DNA of 64,000 nucleotides from Malaciobacter molluscorum LMG 25693 (GTDB lineage Bacteria; Campylobacterota; Campylobacteria; Campylobacterales; Arcobacteraceae): NCBI RefSeq assembly GCF_003544935.1, contig NZ_CP032098.1, positions 1,178,001 to 1,242,000 of the forward strand, read 5' to 3'. Shown piece by piece: positions 19,561 to 28,839 of this stretch (position 1 is its first letter; each line of letters starts with the position of its first letter). The notes under the pieces were generated by a model. It saw only the letters and a program-made list of their open reading frames with translations, ran no database searches and was not told where the DNA came from. The position numbers and the translations under genes were made by a program.

Positions 19561-20241
19561 ATGAGCGAAATTCACGAGTTTTTTAATAGACAAATAAAAC
19601 TATGGGGTGAGGAAACACAAGATAGTTTACAAAACAAAAAAGTTGCGATTATTGGTAGTGGAGGACTTGGGTGTTCTTTAGGTATTGCACTTGGTGCTTC
19701 TGGTATTGGAGAGTTTACTTTAGTTGATTTTGATGAGGTAGGCGTTCATAATATTCATAGACAAATAGGTTTTAAAGTAGGGGATGATGGTAAATATAAA
19801 GCTGATGTCTTAAAAGAGCTTATTGAATCAAGATGCCCTTATACTAAAGTTACTGCTTATAAAGAGTCATTTGATGATTTTGCAAAAAGAGATTTGGAGT
19901 TTGATTTAATAATTGATGCTACTGATAATCTTCCAACAAGAGCAGCGATAAACGAATACTGCATAAGCAAAAACCAGCCTTGGATTTATGGGAGTGTTGA
20001 GGAGTTTCATGGACAAGTTTGTTTCTTTGAAAAAGCATCTTATGAAGCAGTATTTCAAATAAATGATAGAAAACCAAATGGAATTGCTTGTCCTATTGTG
20101 ATGCATATTGCTTCACTTCAAGCAAATCTAGCTATTAGATACCTTGCTGGATTAGCTGTAAAAAAAGATATTTTATACTATTTATCTTTTGATAATGATG
20201 GTGTTTTACAAAACCAAAAATTCAATTTACCTACAAAATAG
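19561..20241 (+). CDS. ThiF/MoeB-family adenylyltransferase
   Basis: A 226-residue E1-like protein that should adenylate the C-terminal glycine of a ubiquitin-like sulfur carrier, as ThiF or MoeB does. It has the nucleotide-binding VAIIGSGGLGCSLGIAL (residues about 28-44), VDFDEVGVHNIHRQIGF and LIIDATDNLPTRAAIN. The CxxC zinc pairs of many MoeB/ThiF proteins are not evident, with only single cysteines in the second half. The carrier partner is not nearby. TAAGGAT gives the ribosome site. Confidence 0.85.
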   Translation: MSEIHEFFNRQIKLWGEETQDSLQNKKVAIIGSGGLGCSLGIALGASGIGEFTLVDFDEVGVHNIHRQIGFKVGDDGKYKADVLKELIESRCPYTKVTAYKESFDDFAKRDLEFDLIIDATDNLPTRAAINEYCISKNQPWIYGSVEEFHGQVCFFEKASYEAVFQINDRKPNGIACPIVMHIASLQANLAIRYLAGLAVKKDILYYLSFDNDGVLQNQKFNLPTK

Positions 20242-20246
20242 ATATT

Positions 20247-20280
20247 AAAATCAATTTAGTAAAAAAACTAAATTGATTTT
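20247..20280 (+). terminator. Strong Rho-independent terminator
   Basis: A 14-bp perfect stem (AAAATCAATTTAGT and its complement) with a six-A loop lies six bases after the ThiF-like stop codon and is followed by a T-run. It isolates the ThiF-like gene from carB. Confidence 0.85.
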
Positions 20281-20371
20281 TTGTCACTAGTCTGTTTCAA
20301 ATAACCATTTTTTAAGCACTCTTTGGATATACTTCACAAATTTTTATAATACTAATGGGGAACTATAAACT

Positions 20372-23300
20372 ATGCCAAAAAGAGAAGATATAAAATCTAT
20401 TTTACTTATCGGTTCAGGTCCAATTATTATTGGTCAAGCATGCGAATTTGATTATTCAGGAACACAAGCTACTAAAACATTAAAAGAGTTAGGTTATAGA
20501 GTTGTATTAATTAACTCAAATCCAGCTACTATTATGACTGATCCTGAATTTGCTGACAAAACATATATTGAACCTATTACAGAAGAAGTTGTTGCAAAAA
20601 TTATAAAACAAGAAAATATTGATGCTATTTTACCTACAATGGGAGGACAAACAGCACTAAATGTTGCTACTTCAATGTATGATAAAGGTATGTTAGAAGG
20701 TGTGAAATTTTTAGGTGCAAACCCAGAGGCTATTAAAAAAGGTGAAGATAGACACTTATTTAATGAAGCTATGGTAAAAATAGGTATGGATTTACCAAAA
20801 AGTAAAAATGCATATACGCTTGAAGAAGCAATTGAAGTTGCAAAAGAGATAGGGTTTCCAGTAATTAGTAGGGCTTCATTTACACTAGCCGGTGGTGGTT
20901 CTGGTGTTGCTTATAATATGGATGAATTCAAAAAACTAGCAGAGGCTGGTATAGAAGCATCTCCAATCAATGAAATTGAGATTATGGAATCAATGTTAGG
21001 TTGGAAAGAGTATGAAATGGAAGTTATCAGAGATAGAAAAGATAACTGTATTATTGTATGTTCTATTGAAAACTTAGATCCTATGGGTGTTCATACTGGT
21101 GATTCTACTACTATTGCACCTGCGCTTACTTTAACTGATAAAGAGTATCAAGATATGAGAAATGCATCTTTTGCAATTCTTAGAGAGATTGGTGTAGATA
21201 CTGGTGGTTCAAATGTACAGTTTGCTATCAATCCAGAAACTGGAAGAATGATAGTAATTGAGATGAATCCAAGAGTTTCAAGAAGTTCTGCACTTGCTTC
21301 AAAAGCAACTGGTTATCCAATTGCTAAAGTTGCAACACTACTTGCAGTTGGATTTACTCTTGATGAAATTACAAATGATATTACAGGAACTGCTGCATCA
21401 TTTGAGCCAGTTATTGACTATATTGTTACTAAAATCCCTAGATTTACTTTTGAGAAATTCCCTAAAGCAGACTCAACACTTACAACTGGTATGAAATCAG
21501 TTGGTGAAGTTATGGCTATTGGTAGAACTTTTAACGAATCAATTCAAAAAGCACTTTGTTCAATGGAGACAGGTCTTGTTGGATTTGATCCAATTTGTGA
21601 TAATTTAGATAAAATCAAAGCAGAGATTAGAAGACCAAATCAAGATAGATTAAGATATTTGATGGATGCTATGAGACATGGTATCTCAAATGAAGAAATC
21701 TTTGAAATGTGTAGTATTGACCCTTGGTTTTTAAGTAAATTTAGAGAGATGTATAACTTAGAAAAATCTATAAATGAATCAATTTTAACAGATGAACTAA
21801 TGATGAGAAAAATCAAATCAAATGGTTTCTCAGATAAAATGATTGGTAAACTTATAAATAAATCTGAAGAAGAAGTATATCAAGCAAGAAAAGCTTTAAA
21901 TGTAGAGTTTGAATATAATGAAGTTGATACTTGCGCAGCTGAATTTAAAGCACTTACTCCTTATCTTTATTCTTCTACAAATGTACACAAATTACCAAAA
22001 GTAAAAGAAGAACAATCAGAAGATAAAAAAGTTCTTATTATTGGTGGTGGACCAAATAGAATCGGTCAAGGTATTGAGTTTGACTATTGTTGTGTTCATG
22101 CTTCATTTGCTTTAAATGAAATGGGTATAAAAACAATAATGTACAATTGTAACCCAGAAACTGTATCAACAGATTATGATACTTCTGATATTTTATACTT
22201 TGAACCAATTGACTTCGAACATGTAAGAGCTGTAATTGAGCAAGAAAAACCAGATGGTATTATTGTTCACTTTGGTGGACAAACTCCACTTAAATTAGCA
22301 AATGCTATTCATGATGCAGGTGGTAAGATTATTGGTACAACTGCTGAAGTTATTGACTTAGCAGAAGATAGAGAAAAATTCTCTACATTTGTTGAAAAAG
22401 CTGGATTATTACAACCAGACAATGGAACAGCAGTAGAAGTAGAAGAAGCTATTGAGATCGCTGAAAGAATTGGATACCCAGTACTTGTAAGACCATCTTT
22501 TGTACTTGGTGGTAGAGGTATGAAGATTGTTTATTCAACTGATGAATTAAAACAATACATGGATGAAGCAGTATCTGTATCAAATGATGCTCCAGTTTTA
22601 ATTGATAAATTTCTAGATAGAGCAATAGAACTTGATGTTGATTGTATTAGTGATGGAAAAGAGGTTTATATTGGTGGTATTATGCAACATATTGAAGAAG
22701 CTGGTGTTCACTCAGGAGATTCAGCTTGTTCTTTACCTCCAATCTCTATTGATGATGAACTTATCAAAGAAATAGAAGAAAAAACTAAAAAAATGGCTTT
22801 GGGGCTTGGTGTAGTAGGTCTTATGAATACACAGTATGCTATTCATAAAGGTCAAATTTACTTAATCGAAGTAAATCCAAGAGCATCAAGAACAGTTCCA
22901 TTTGTATCAAAAGCAACTGGAATGCCTTTAGCAAAAGTAGCTACAAGAGTAATGTGGGGTGAAACTTTAAGAGAAGCATTAAATGTATATGATAAAGATA
23001 TTGTATATGAAGATAATGGTGTATTAAAACCTATTTTGAAAAATCATGTGGCAGTTAAAGAAGCAGTATTTCCATTTACTAAATTAAGTGGTTCAGATAT
23101 GATATTGACTCCTGAAATGAAATCAACTGGTGAAGTTATGGGTATTTCTGCTACATTTGGTGAATCTTATGCAAAAGCACAAAGTGCAGCTAAAAATGAC
23201 TTACCAACTGAAGGTAAAGTATTTATTTCATTATCTGATTTAGATAAAGAATTTGCACCAAGAATTGCACAAGGATTAATAAATGAAGGTTTTTCTATTG

Positions 23301-23614
23301 TAGCTACAAGTGGAACACATAAGGTTATTAGTGAAGCTGGAATCGAGTGTGAAAAAGTGCTTAAAATCTCTGAAGGAAGACCAAATATCACTGATTCAAT
23401 AGCAAATGGTGAAATTGCACTTGCTTTTAATACTAGTGATGGAAAAGAATCATCAAAAGATGATGGTAGAAATATTAGAAGAGCAGTTCTAAAAAATAGT
23501 GTTCCTTATGTTACTACAGCTTCAGGTGCATTAGCTTGTGTAGAAGCTATGAAAGCTTTAAAACAAAAAGACGGAATATCAGTAAAATCAATTCAAGATT
23601 TTTTACATAATTAG
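20372..23614 (+). CDS. carB: Carbamoyl-phosphate synthase large subunit
   Basis: CarB makes carbamoyl phosphate from bicarbonate, ammonia and two ATP for pyrimidine and arginine synthesis. At 1080 residues it has the family's normal length, with two homologous ATP-grasp halves. The first begins [21 protein letters not shown], and the second restarts near residue 555 at [21 protein letters not shown]. The C-terminal allosteric MGS-like domain has [21 protein letters not shown] and ends [19 protein letters not shown]. The start is ATG after GGGGA. The YrdC-like gene follows after one base. Confidence 0.98.
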   Translation: MPKREDIKSILLIGSGPIIIGQACEFDYSGTQATKTLKELGYRVVLINSNPATIMTDPEFADKTYIEPITEEVVAKIIKQENIDAILPTMGGQTALNVATSMYDKGMLEGVKFLGANPEAIKKGEDRHLFNEAMVKIGMDLPKSKNAYTLEEAIEVAKEIGFPVISRASFTLAGGGSGVAYNMDEFKKLAEAGIEASPINEIEIMESMLGWKEYEMEVIRDRKDNCIIVCSIENLDPMGVHTGDSTTIAPALTLTDKEYQDMRNASFAILREIGVDTGGSNVQFAINPETGRMIVIEMNPRVSRSSALASKATGYPIAKVATLLAVGFTLDEITNDITGTAASFEPVIDYIVTKIPRFTFEKFPKADSTLTTGMKSVGEVMAIGRTFNESIQKALCSMETGLVGFDPICDNLDKIKAEIRRPNQDRLRYLMDAMRHGISNEEIFEMCSIDPWFLSKFREMYNLEKSINESILTDELMMRKIKSNGFSDKMIGKLINKSEEEVYQARKALNVEFEYNEVDTCAAEFKALTPYLYSSTNVHKLPKVKEEQSEDKKVLIIGGGPNRIGQGIEFDYCCVHASFALNEMGIKTIMYNCNPETVSTDYDTSDILYFEPIDFEHVRAVIEQEKPDGIIVHFGGQTPLKLANAIHDAGGKIIGTTAEVIDLAEDREKFSTFVEKAGLLQPDNGTAVEVEEAIEIAERIGYPVLVRPSFVLGGRGMKIVYSTDELKQYMDEAVSVSNDAPVLIDKFLDRAIELDVDCISDGKEVYIGGIMQHIEEAGVHSGDSACSLPPISIDDELIKEIEEKTKKMALGLGVVGLMNTQYAIHKGQIYLIEVNPRASRTVPFVSKATGMPLAKVATRVMWGETLREALNVYDKDIVYEDNGVLKPILKNHVAVKEAVFPFTKLSGSDMILTPEMKSTGEVMGISATFGESYAKAQSAAKNDLPTEGKVFISLSDLDKEFAPRIAQGLINEGFSIVATSGTHKVISEAGIECEKVLKISEGRPNITDSIANGEIALAFNTSDGKESSKDDGRNIRRAVLKNSVPYVTTASGALACVEAMKALKQKDGISVKSIQDFLHN

Positions 23615-23615
23615 A

Positions 23616-24059
23616 ATGAATCCAAAATTTGTATATTTAGTACAATCTGATACAACAGTAGGCTTCTCATCTACAGATGATGAGAAGCTTTCAAATCTAA
23701 AAAAAAGACCCACTACACAAAAGGTACTTCAAGTAGTTGATAGTTTCAATACATTAAAACAAAATGCACGCGTACCAAAACTACATAAAAAAAGAGTAAG
23801 AAGATCAAAAAAGACTACTTTTATCTATCCAAACACTTTATCTTTTAGAGTTATACCAAGAGATGATATGTTTTATGATTTTGTGCATAAGTTTAAGAAG
23901 ATTTATTCTACTTCTGCAAATATTACGACAAAACATTTTGACGAAGAGTTTGCTACAAAAAATGCTCAAGTGGTGGTAGAGACAAAAGAAGGATTTAGTG
24001 AAACTATATCTTCTTCAATTTATTTATTAAAAAAGAAAAAATTAAAAAAAATAAGATAG
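23616..24059 (+). CDS. Short Sua5/YciO/YrdC-like protein
   Basis: A 147-residue reduced version of the YrdC fold, which binds nucleotide and RNA and in TsaC makes threonylcarbamoyl-AMP for tRNA t6A. Recognisable pieces are the opening VYLVQSDTTVGFSS, then LKKRPTTQK, TFIYPNTLSFRVI and the YSTSANIT motif. It is about 50 residues shorter than TsaC, and the tail is very basic. It lies one base after carB, so it is probably co-transcribed. Whether it is the cell's only TsaC-like enzyme cannot be told here. Confidence 0.75.
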   Translation: MNPKFVYLVQSDTTVGFSSTDDEKLSNLKKRPTTQKVLQVVDSFNTLKQNARVPKLHKKRVRRSKKTTFIYPNTLSFRVIPRDDMFYDFVHKFKKIYSTSANITTKHFDEEFATKNAQVVVETKEGFSETISSSIYLLKKKKLKKIR

Positions 24060-24148
24060 CCATATTATAGTTATTAAAATAATTATAATTTTCATCTTTT
24101 AAGCAAAATAAAATGGAATCTAAACTATAATTTCACTCTTTATAAAAT

Positions 24149-24224
24149 GACCCTGTCGTCTAGTGGCCAAGGACCTCTGGATTTCCTCCAGATGACATAA
24201 GTTCAAATCTTATCGGGGTCGCCA
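24149..24224 (+). tRNA. tRNA-Glu (UUC), integration target of the conjugative element
   Basis: This is a complete cloverleaf. The acceptor GACCCTG pairs with CGGGGTC, the D-loop holds AGTGG, and the anticodon stem TCTGG/CCAGA encloses loop ATTTCCT with anticodon TTC. The T-stem ATAAG/CTTAT encloses TTCAAAT, and CCA is encoded. TATAAT at 24126-24131 is a good -10 box. From 24181 onward the sequence is shared with the copy at 52246, so the 3' part of the gene is the left attachment core of the element, and the tRNA remains functional after integration. Confidence 0.95.
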
Positions 24225-24237
24225 ACCATTTTATGGT
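24181..24237 (+). repeat. attL core, left 57-bp direct repeat
   Basis: The 57 bases covering the anticodon loop, T arm, acceptor 3' strand and 13 bases beyond the CCA recur at 52246-52302 in the same orientation with one mismatch (C at 24209, A at 52274). Together they bracket 28.1 kb that contains a tyrosine integrase. This is the standard scar of site-specific integration into a tRNA 3' end. Confidence 0.95.
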
Positions 24238-24274
24238 ACTTTGGTGAACTTTTTAATTAATGGAAAATTTCACT

Positions 24275-24298
24275 AGGTGATACTTTAGGTGATACTTT
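24275..24298 (+). repeat. Tandem 12-bp repeat at the left element end
   Basis: AGGTGATACTTT occurs twice in tandem, 38 bp inside attL. The identical tandem pair occurs at 52105-52128 near the right end, in the same orientation. Such sites are good candidates for integrase arm-type or excisionase binding sites. Confidence 0.75.
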
Positions 24299-24328
24299 TT
24301 TAATTAAATTTATGTATTAAACTTTAAA

Positions 24329-24446
24329 ATTACCCTAGTAAGTACAGAATTACCCCTCAATATATTTTATAGTTACTACCTAGTAATTACATAGTTACCC
24401 CTTAGCATATATGCAATTATTACCCCGTAATTATATAATTACCCCT
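24329..24446 (+). repeat. Iteron-like array of ATTACCCC motifs
   Basis: A 9-base motif near ATTACCCCT recurs at 24329, 24349, 24394, 24419 and 24438, with a degenerate copy (GTTACTACC) near 24372. Start-to-start spacing is 19-25 bp, about two helical turns, and all copies point the same way. It lies about 370 bp from the partition genes. It could be a partition centromere, a replication origin bound by the initiator-like protein encoded at 44922-45989, or integration arm sites. Confidence 0.65.
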
Positions 24447-24782
24447 ATAACTTTATATATTCTATTTTATGGCATCTAGGAGAATATATTTTGCTACATA
24501 TACAGAGTTACAATTACTTTGGTACATATAAAATAGTACACATACAGTTAATTTATATGACAGTAATTTTAGTCTTGTAATTTTTAAAATAAATAATAAA
24601 TTGGTATGTGACCTGTTGGATATATTTTTTTTGTTGTGATTTTATTTAAAAGGATGTGCTAAAGCACTATATTTTGATGTGAAGCAATTTTAATACTCGT
24701 TTGAGTATTTACTCACTTTAAATCTTTTTAAGACGAATAGAGCATTTATGAGATAATAGGGAAAGGTTTTAATCTATGATTT

Positions 24783-24813
24783 TAGATAAAACTTATAATT
24801 CAAGTTTTATCTA
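24783..24813 (-). terminator. Hairpin terminator of the partition operon
   Basis: A perfect 12-bp inverted repeat (TAGATAAAACTT and complement, 7-nt loop) includes the stop codon of the ParG-like gene in its stem and is followed leftward by an A/T-rich stretch. Confidence 0.75.
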
Positions 24814-25044
24814 AATAATTCCTTTTTCTTTTAAAAGCATTTTAATTACTTGTACAGGTTTGATTCCATATATTCTCTCACAGTTTTTAAACATATCTTC
24901 TTTTTCTTTTTTTGTTAGTTTAAACTCATATCTTACAATTTTATTGTCATCATCATTTTTAGTTTTATTTACTGTTTTAATAGTTAAATCTTCTTTTGTT
25001 TGAGTTTCTGGTAAATGGCTATCATCAATTTTATCACTTCTCAT
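24811..25044 (-). CDS. ParG-like ribbon-helix-helix partition protein
   Basis: A 77-residue protein with a flexible polar N-terminus (about 35 residues rich in Thr, Asp and Lys) and a C-terminal ribbon-helix-helix-like part: the strand KIVRYEFKL then two helices ending KPVQVIKMLLKEKGII. Size and layout match ParG of the ParF/ParG type Ib partition systems, in which ParG binds the centromere and stimulates the ATPase. It begins three bases after the ParA/ParF-like gene. The nearby iteron-like array is a plausible target. Confidence 0.65.
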   Translation of the reverse strand: MRSDKIDDSHLPETQTKEDLTIKTVNKTKNDDDNKIVRYEFKLTKKEKEDMFKNCERIYGIKPVQVIKMLLKEKGII

Positions 25045-25047
25045 TTT

Positions 25048-25710
25048 TTAACCTTTGTAGTTTATTGTATCTGCTAGTTCATCAACAAAAGTTCTTACAC
25101 CTTTGTAACTTGATTTTAATGTTCTATTTTCATTAATTAAATCTTCTTCTTTTTTTAGATCATTTACAAGTTTAGCAAAAATATTACTTCTTGGCATTAG
25201 AATAGTTTTATATTGATCAAGCATATTTATCTCAAGTTGTTCTTTAAAATCTTCTGCTGCTTTTTCTCTTTCTTTTGAAGTTGTTAAAAATGCAAAGTTT
25301 AGAATAAATACAATTTTAGCTCTAGGTAATTTTTTTAAAATATATTTAGCAGTTCTTAGAGTTTCTCTAATAGACTCATAATCAGTAAAAGAGGGTAACA
25401 TATAAAAATCACTTTCTAATTCATTTACTCTTGGATCAAAATATCCCCCTAAGTCACAAATTAGAAATCCTGATTTTGAAGAAATTGTTTGTTCTGTTAA
25501 GTCATCACTTAATATAAGTTCTTTATCATTTCTTCTAATAGTTTTATTCTCTTGAATATTGATTGTATTAACTGCATTATAATGTTCTGCATCTCTTTGC
25601 GTATCAAAATTTAGAATACTAGATTTTGTTCTCTCTGCAAGAAGTCTTGCAGCTGAACTTTTACCACCAGATCTAAAATTTGCAAAAGTAATTATTGTTA
25701 AGTTACTCAT
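25048..25710 (-). CDS. ParA/ParF-like partition ATPase
   Basis: A 220-residue MinD/ParA-superfamily ATPase without the N-terminal HTH of type Ia ParA, so nearest to ParF. The P-loop is FANFRSGGKSSAARLLAE at residues 8-25; the ParA box KGGxGKT/S reads FRSGGKS here, so the signature lysine position holds Phe. The switch motif NFDTQRDAEH and the Walker B-like LICDLGGYFD follow. It would segregate the extrachromosomal form of the element with its ParG-like partner. The upstream inverted repeat at 25744-25783 could be its operator. Confidence 0.75.
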   Translation of the reverse strand: MSNLTIITFANFRSGGKSSAARLLAERTKSSILNFDTQRDAEHYNAVNTINIQENKTIRRNDKELILSDDLTEQTISSKSGFLICDLGGYFDPRVNELESDFYMLPSFTDYESIRETLRTAKYILKKLPRAKIVFILNFAFLTTSKEREKAAEDFKEQLEINMLDQYKTILMPRSNIFAKLVNDLKKEEDLINENRTLKSSYKGVRTFVDELADTINYKG

Positions 25711-25743
25711 ATAAAAATCCTTATAAAATATAAGAATATTATA

Positions 25744-25783
25744 ACAAAGTACGGCTTTTATTCGTATTAAAACTGTACTTTGT
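25744..25783. promoter_or_regulatory. Inverted repeat upstream of the partition genes
   Basis: ACAAAGTAC (25744-25752) and GTACTTTGT (25775-25783) are perfect 9-bp arms separated by 22 bases that extend the symmetry imperfectly. It lies 34 bp upstream of the ParF-like start, in the position of a partition operator or centromere. It lacks a clear T-tract, so a terminator is less likely. Confidence 0.5.
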
Positions 25784-25793
25784 GCAAGTAACT

Positions 25794-26060
25794 TTATTCT
25801 TTTACAAGTTTCCAGTTTTTATTTTTACAATCTGGACAACTATATCTTTCTGAAAACCATTTAGTAATTTCATCGGAAAAGGCAAGTAATGCAACACCAC
25901 CTGTTACAATCGCAATACAAATTGGCAAAGCAAATCCTGTACCTGCAAAAAGGTAATTAATCCATGCCCAACCATCACCAACAACAAAACCACCACCTAA
26001 TATTTTTGTGAATAATGATATATAAATTGCTTCTTGATTTTTAAATAAATTATAACTCTT
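25794..26060 (-). pseudogene. 5'-truncated membrane protein gene
   Basis: An open frame of 88 codons with no ATG, GTG or TTG near its 5' end encodes a convincing membrane-protein C-terminus: two hydrophobic stretches (KILGGGFVVGDGWAWINYLF and ALPICIAIVTGGVALLAF), then a charged tail with a CPDC pair (RYSCPDCKNKNWKLVKE). Upstream there is an in-frame stop at 26061-26063. It is probably a remnant of a gene cut during element rearrangement; use of a rare ATT start is an alternative. The remainder of the 25711-26191 gap holds only inverted repeats. Confidence 0.45.
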
Positions 26061-26172
26061 TTATAAAAAAGTTCAACAACCTGTATTTTGGTACAAATTG
26101 GCTAAGTAAGATTAATAGGACAATCAACCTTTGACACAAAGCTCTCTCAACAATCTTTTTAAATCCGTTAAT

Positions 26173-26204
26173 AATACAGATTTAGTACGGATTAAATCTG
26201 TATT
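26173..26204 (-). terminator. Hairpin overlapping the relaxase stop codon
   Basis: AATACAGATTTA and its exact complement form a 12-bp stem with an 8-nt loop. The relaxase stop codon (26192-26194) lies across the loop and right arm. The layout copies that of the ParG-like gene at 24783-24813. The following sequence is only moderately T-rich in the leftward direction. Confidence 0.6.
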
Positions 26205-28669
26205 TCTATATCTTTTTCTTTTATTTTATTTCTATCCTGTTTTATTTTCTTGATATCTTTATTTTCTTGTTTCATGTAATCTAATGATTTTTTTGTTTTT
26301 AATATCTCTTTATCTGTAATGTTTGTATTCAATTTATCTACATAATAAGTTATTGTTCTTTTTACTTTGTCTTCTCGTAATAATGATATTAGTTTTATAT
26401 CATCTTTTATAGATTTAATTGTAAGTTTATCCTCATTATCAGTTGCATTAAATTCTTTTCTAAACTCTGATTCTTTGTAGTGATTATTAATTGTATAAAT
26501 TGATTTAGTATCATTTAAATATTTAGATCTATCTTCCAGGTCTTTTATTAACTCTTTTTTATCTTTAGTTGTAAATAGATCTTTATATATTCTTTTTATC
26601 GCAGATGATTCTTGTTTTGAAAAGGCTAGATGATTATTATACTTTTCTTTTTCTTCTATTATAGTTTCTTCTTTGTATTTCTCTTTTAAAGAAGATTGAC
26701 TTTTATAGTTCCTAAAAGCTCTTTTATCTACAAGTTCTTTTAATTTACTCTTTATTTGTTCTAGGTATTTTAGTTCTTCATTGTTATCTTGCATTTTTGT
26801 TCTAAATTTTAACTCTTTGTTTAGATCTATAATCTTATAAATAGAGTCTTCTTTTTTTATATTATCAATCTTTGTCTCAAGTTTACTTATAAACACTTTT
26901 CTGTCAATGTTTGTTATATATTTATCATAGAATTTTTTTATTGTTTCATTCTCTTTTTTTAAGAACTCAAGTGAGTTTAAAACTTTTGTTTTATCTTTTA
27001 TTGTTTCACTTGATTTTAATTTATCTTTTTTGAACTCTCTTAGTTTATAGTTCTGTAATGCTCTTGTATCAATTAAATCAATTAGCTTATTATTCACTTT
27101 CTCAATAAACTCTAGTTTCTCTTTGTCTTTTATATTTTCTTTTAGATAATCTTTTTCAATAAAGATTTTTTCAAGTTGAAAAATTGATGTTTTTTTATTT
27201 ATTGATTTTATTTTATCTTTAAATTTATCAAATGTTTTTTCTAAATCTATTTCATTTCTATATAGATCTTTATTTATATCTTTTATGTTATTTATAAACT
27301 TCAGTTCTTTATTTAAAAAAGATAATTCATTCTCTTTTTTAGAAATAAGTTTTTCATCATCTGATCTTTCAATTATATTAGTAGTTTTTCTTATCATTAA
27401 TTCAACTTCATGTTCTCGTTCTTTAAAAACATTTATTAAAAATTCTTTATTCTCTTTTATTTGTTCTGCTGCATATTTATCATGTAAAATATTTTTATTT
27501 TCAAACTCTCTTGCAATTGTTTGTTTATATAGCTTATTGATTTTAAATGCATTTGTTGTCATAGATAGAAGTTGTATCTCATCTTTTTCATTTTTTATAT
27601 TTTCATTTACTTTTATATTATAAAAATATTTCATTTCTTTAAAATCATCACTCATTTTTTCAATACCAAAATATTGACTTAATGTCATATTTCTTTTATT
27701 CATTTTTGATTGAAAAAATTTTAATGTATGTTCAACATCAACAAAATCTTTTGTTGCTGCTTCTTTAATTATAAACTCAGTATTTTTTATTAATTCTTGT
27801 TGTTTATATATATTTTTTTCAATATCTTTTTTAATTCTTGTTAATTCTTTATTTCTATTTAAAATGATTTTTACTTTTTTTAGATTTTTTTTATGATTAT
27901 TTTCATCAATGTTTGTAATGTTTTCATTTGAGTTTAGTATTATTCTATTATTAATATTTTTTAATTCTTCATTTAAATTTTTTATAGTATTTTGAGCTTT
28001 TTCAATTATATTACTATTTAAATTCATTTTCTTTTTTAAATCATCTATTGTCTTTTTTAGTAATTTATATTTTAAATCTCTTTCAACTACATATTCTGTT
28101 CTATAATTAAAGCTATCATTATAATGATTTAAATTCTCTGCAAATTCTTCACGCAAATTTTTATAAAATTTTTTTACGTCACCTTTATTTTTAAAATGAA
28201 TTTTTCTATTAGTTAATTTACTTCTTTTATTTATTATTGCATGAACATGTGGTTTTCCTTGATGTTTATGAATTGTATAAACAAATTTATTTTCATAGAA
28301 ATTATGTTTTAATACATCACGAACACTATTCTCTAAAGCTTCAAGATTATTTGTAGTTTTTATCTCATCTATACTAAAAGCTAAATGCATTGCTTCATTA
28401 CTTTTCAAACTATCAGACATATTTTTTTTCCAATTTTTTAATACATCTTGTGTTCTAACTTCATTCCCATTTTCATCTTTTACTATAAAGTTTTCAGAAT
28501 GTTTTGCAATATAAAACATTGCAAAGTCAATATTTTGTTTATTTAAATTTGATAAGTGTTTTACAACAGCTTGTTTTATTTCTCCCTTTTTTTTAGCATG
28601 ATATGTTTTAGGACGGGGAGTTCCTTTTAACTTTTCTTTAGTAAGTTCCATCTCATCAAGTAGTAGCAT
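26192..28669 (-). CDS. Conjugative relaxase (MOBP-like) with a long coiled-coil tail
   Basis: The first 200 residues form a relaxase domain. Tyr53 in FAMFYIAKH is a candidate nicking tyrosine (Tyr23 is an alternative), HLAFSID (95-101) matches the family's conserved strand, and the three-histidine metal motif is in IHKHQGKPHVHAIIN (His134, His141, His143). Residues 200-825 are almost wholly Lys/Glu/Asn-rich coiled coil with no helicase or primase motif, unusually long for this class. It should nick oriT, bind the 5' end and lead the strand through VirD4. The gene starts 96 bp from the candidate oriT inverted repeat and is distant from mobC. Confidence 0.85.
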   Translation of the reverse strand: MLLLDEMELTKEKLKGTPRPKTYHAKKKGEIKQAVVKHLSNLNKQNIDFAMFYIAKHSENFIVKDENGNEVRTQDVLKNWKKNMSDSLKSNEAMHLAFSIDEIKTTNNLEALENSVRDVLKHNFYENKFVYTIHKHQGKPHVHAIINKRSKLTNRKIHFKNKGDVKKFYKNLREEFAENLNHYNDSFNYRTEYVVERDLKYKLLKKTIDDLKKKMNLNSNIIEKAQNTIKNLNEELKNINNRIILNSNENITNIDENNHKKNLKKVKIILNRNKELTRIKKDIEKNIYKQQELIKNTEFIIKEAATKDFVDVEHTLKFFQSKMNKRNMTLSQYFGIEKMSDDFKEMKYFYNIKVNENIKNEKDEIQLLSMTTNAFKINKLYKQTIAREFENKNILHDKYAAEQIKENKEFLINVFKEREHEVELMIRKTTNIIERSDDEKLISKKENELSFLNKELKFINNIKDINKDLYRNEIDLEKTFDKFKDKIKSINKKTSIFQLEKIFIEKDYLKENIKDKEKLEFIEKVNNKLIDLIDTRALQNYKLREFKKDKLKSSETIKDKTKVLNSLEFLKKENETIKKFYDKYITNIDRKVFISKLETKIDNIKKEDSIYKIIDLNKELKFRTKMQDNNEELKYLEQIKSKLKELVDKRAFRNYKSQSSLKEKYKEETIIEEKEKYNNHLAFSKQESSAIKRIYKDLFTTKDKKELIKDLEDRSKYLNDTKSIYTINNHYKESEFRKEFNATDNEDKLTIKSIKDDIKLISLLREDKVKRTITYYVDKLNTNITDKEILKTKKSLDYMKQENKDIKKIKQDRNKIKEKDIEIQI

Positions 28670-28764
28670 TTCTATTTTCCCTTTAGTTAATTTTGCGGAA
28701 CAAAATTAAAATTGACATTCATATTTTAAAAAATATGAATACATATATTGTCTCGCTTATTCTC

Positions 28765-28839
28765 ATAGTATAATTGAATTTTTGCATTACATTTAAAAAT
28801 TATTATACTATTTCATAAGCTCAAATTAAAGGCAGGATA
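28765..28839 (-). other. Candidate origin of transfer (oriT)
   Basis: On the minus strand the bases 28839-28832 read TATCCTGC, which fits the nic consensus YATCCTG/Y known for RP4-type MOBP relaxases; the nick would fall between 28833 and 28832. An inverted repeat with arms ATAGTATAAT (28765-28774) and ATTATACTAT (28802-28811), extended by AATTTTT/AAAAATT, lies 21 bp away. The relaxase gene is adjacent. The repeat is on the 3' side of the nick, whereas many oriTs have it on the 5' side, so the assignment is a candidate only. Confidence 0.55.

Larger units (their letters stand above)
24225..24810. other. Non-coding left end of the element
   Basis: These 586 bases hold no credible gene. They contain the remaining att core, the tandem 12-bp repeats (24275-24298), the iteron-like array (24329-24446), a short inverted repeat AATACTC/GAGTATT (24692-24709) and the partition-operon terminator (24783-24813). 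The mix resembles an origin or centromere region. Confidence 0.6.

Noticed and set aside
24329-24446. CRISPR array
   Set aside because: The repeat unit is only about 9 bases with spacing of 19-25 bp, repeats are imperfect, and there are no cas genes. It fits an iteron array better.
24692-24714. ParG-type centromere boxes (ACTC motifs)
   Set aside because: ACTC/GAGT tetramers occur here but are too short to be significant in this sequence. The iteron array is the better candidate.
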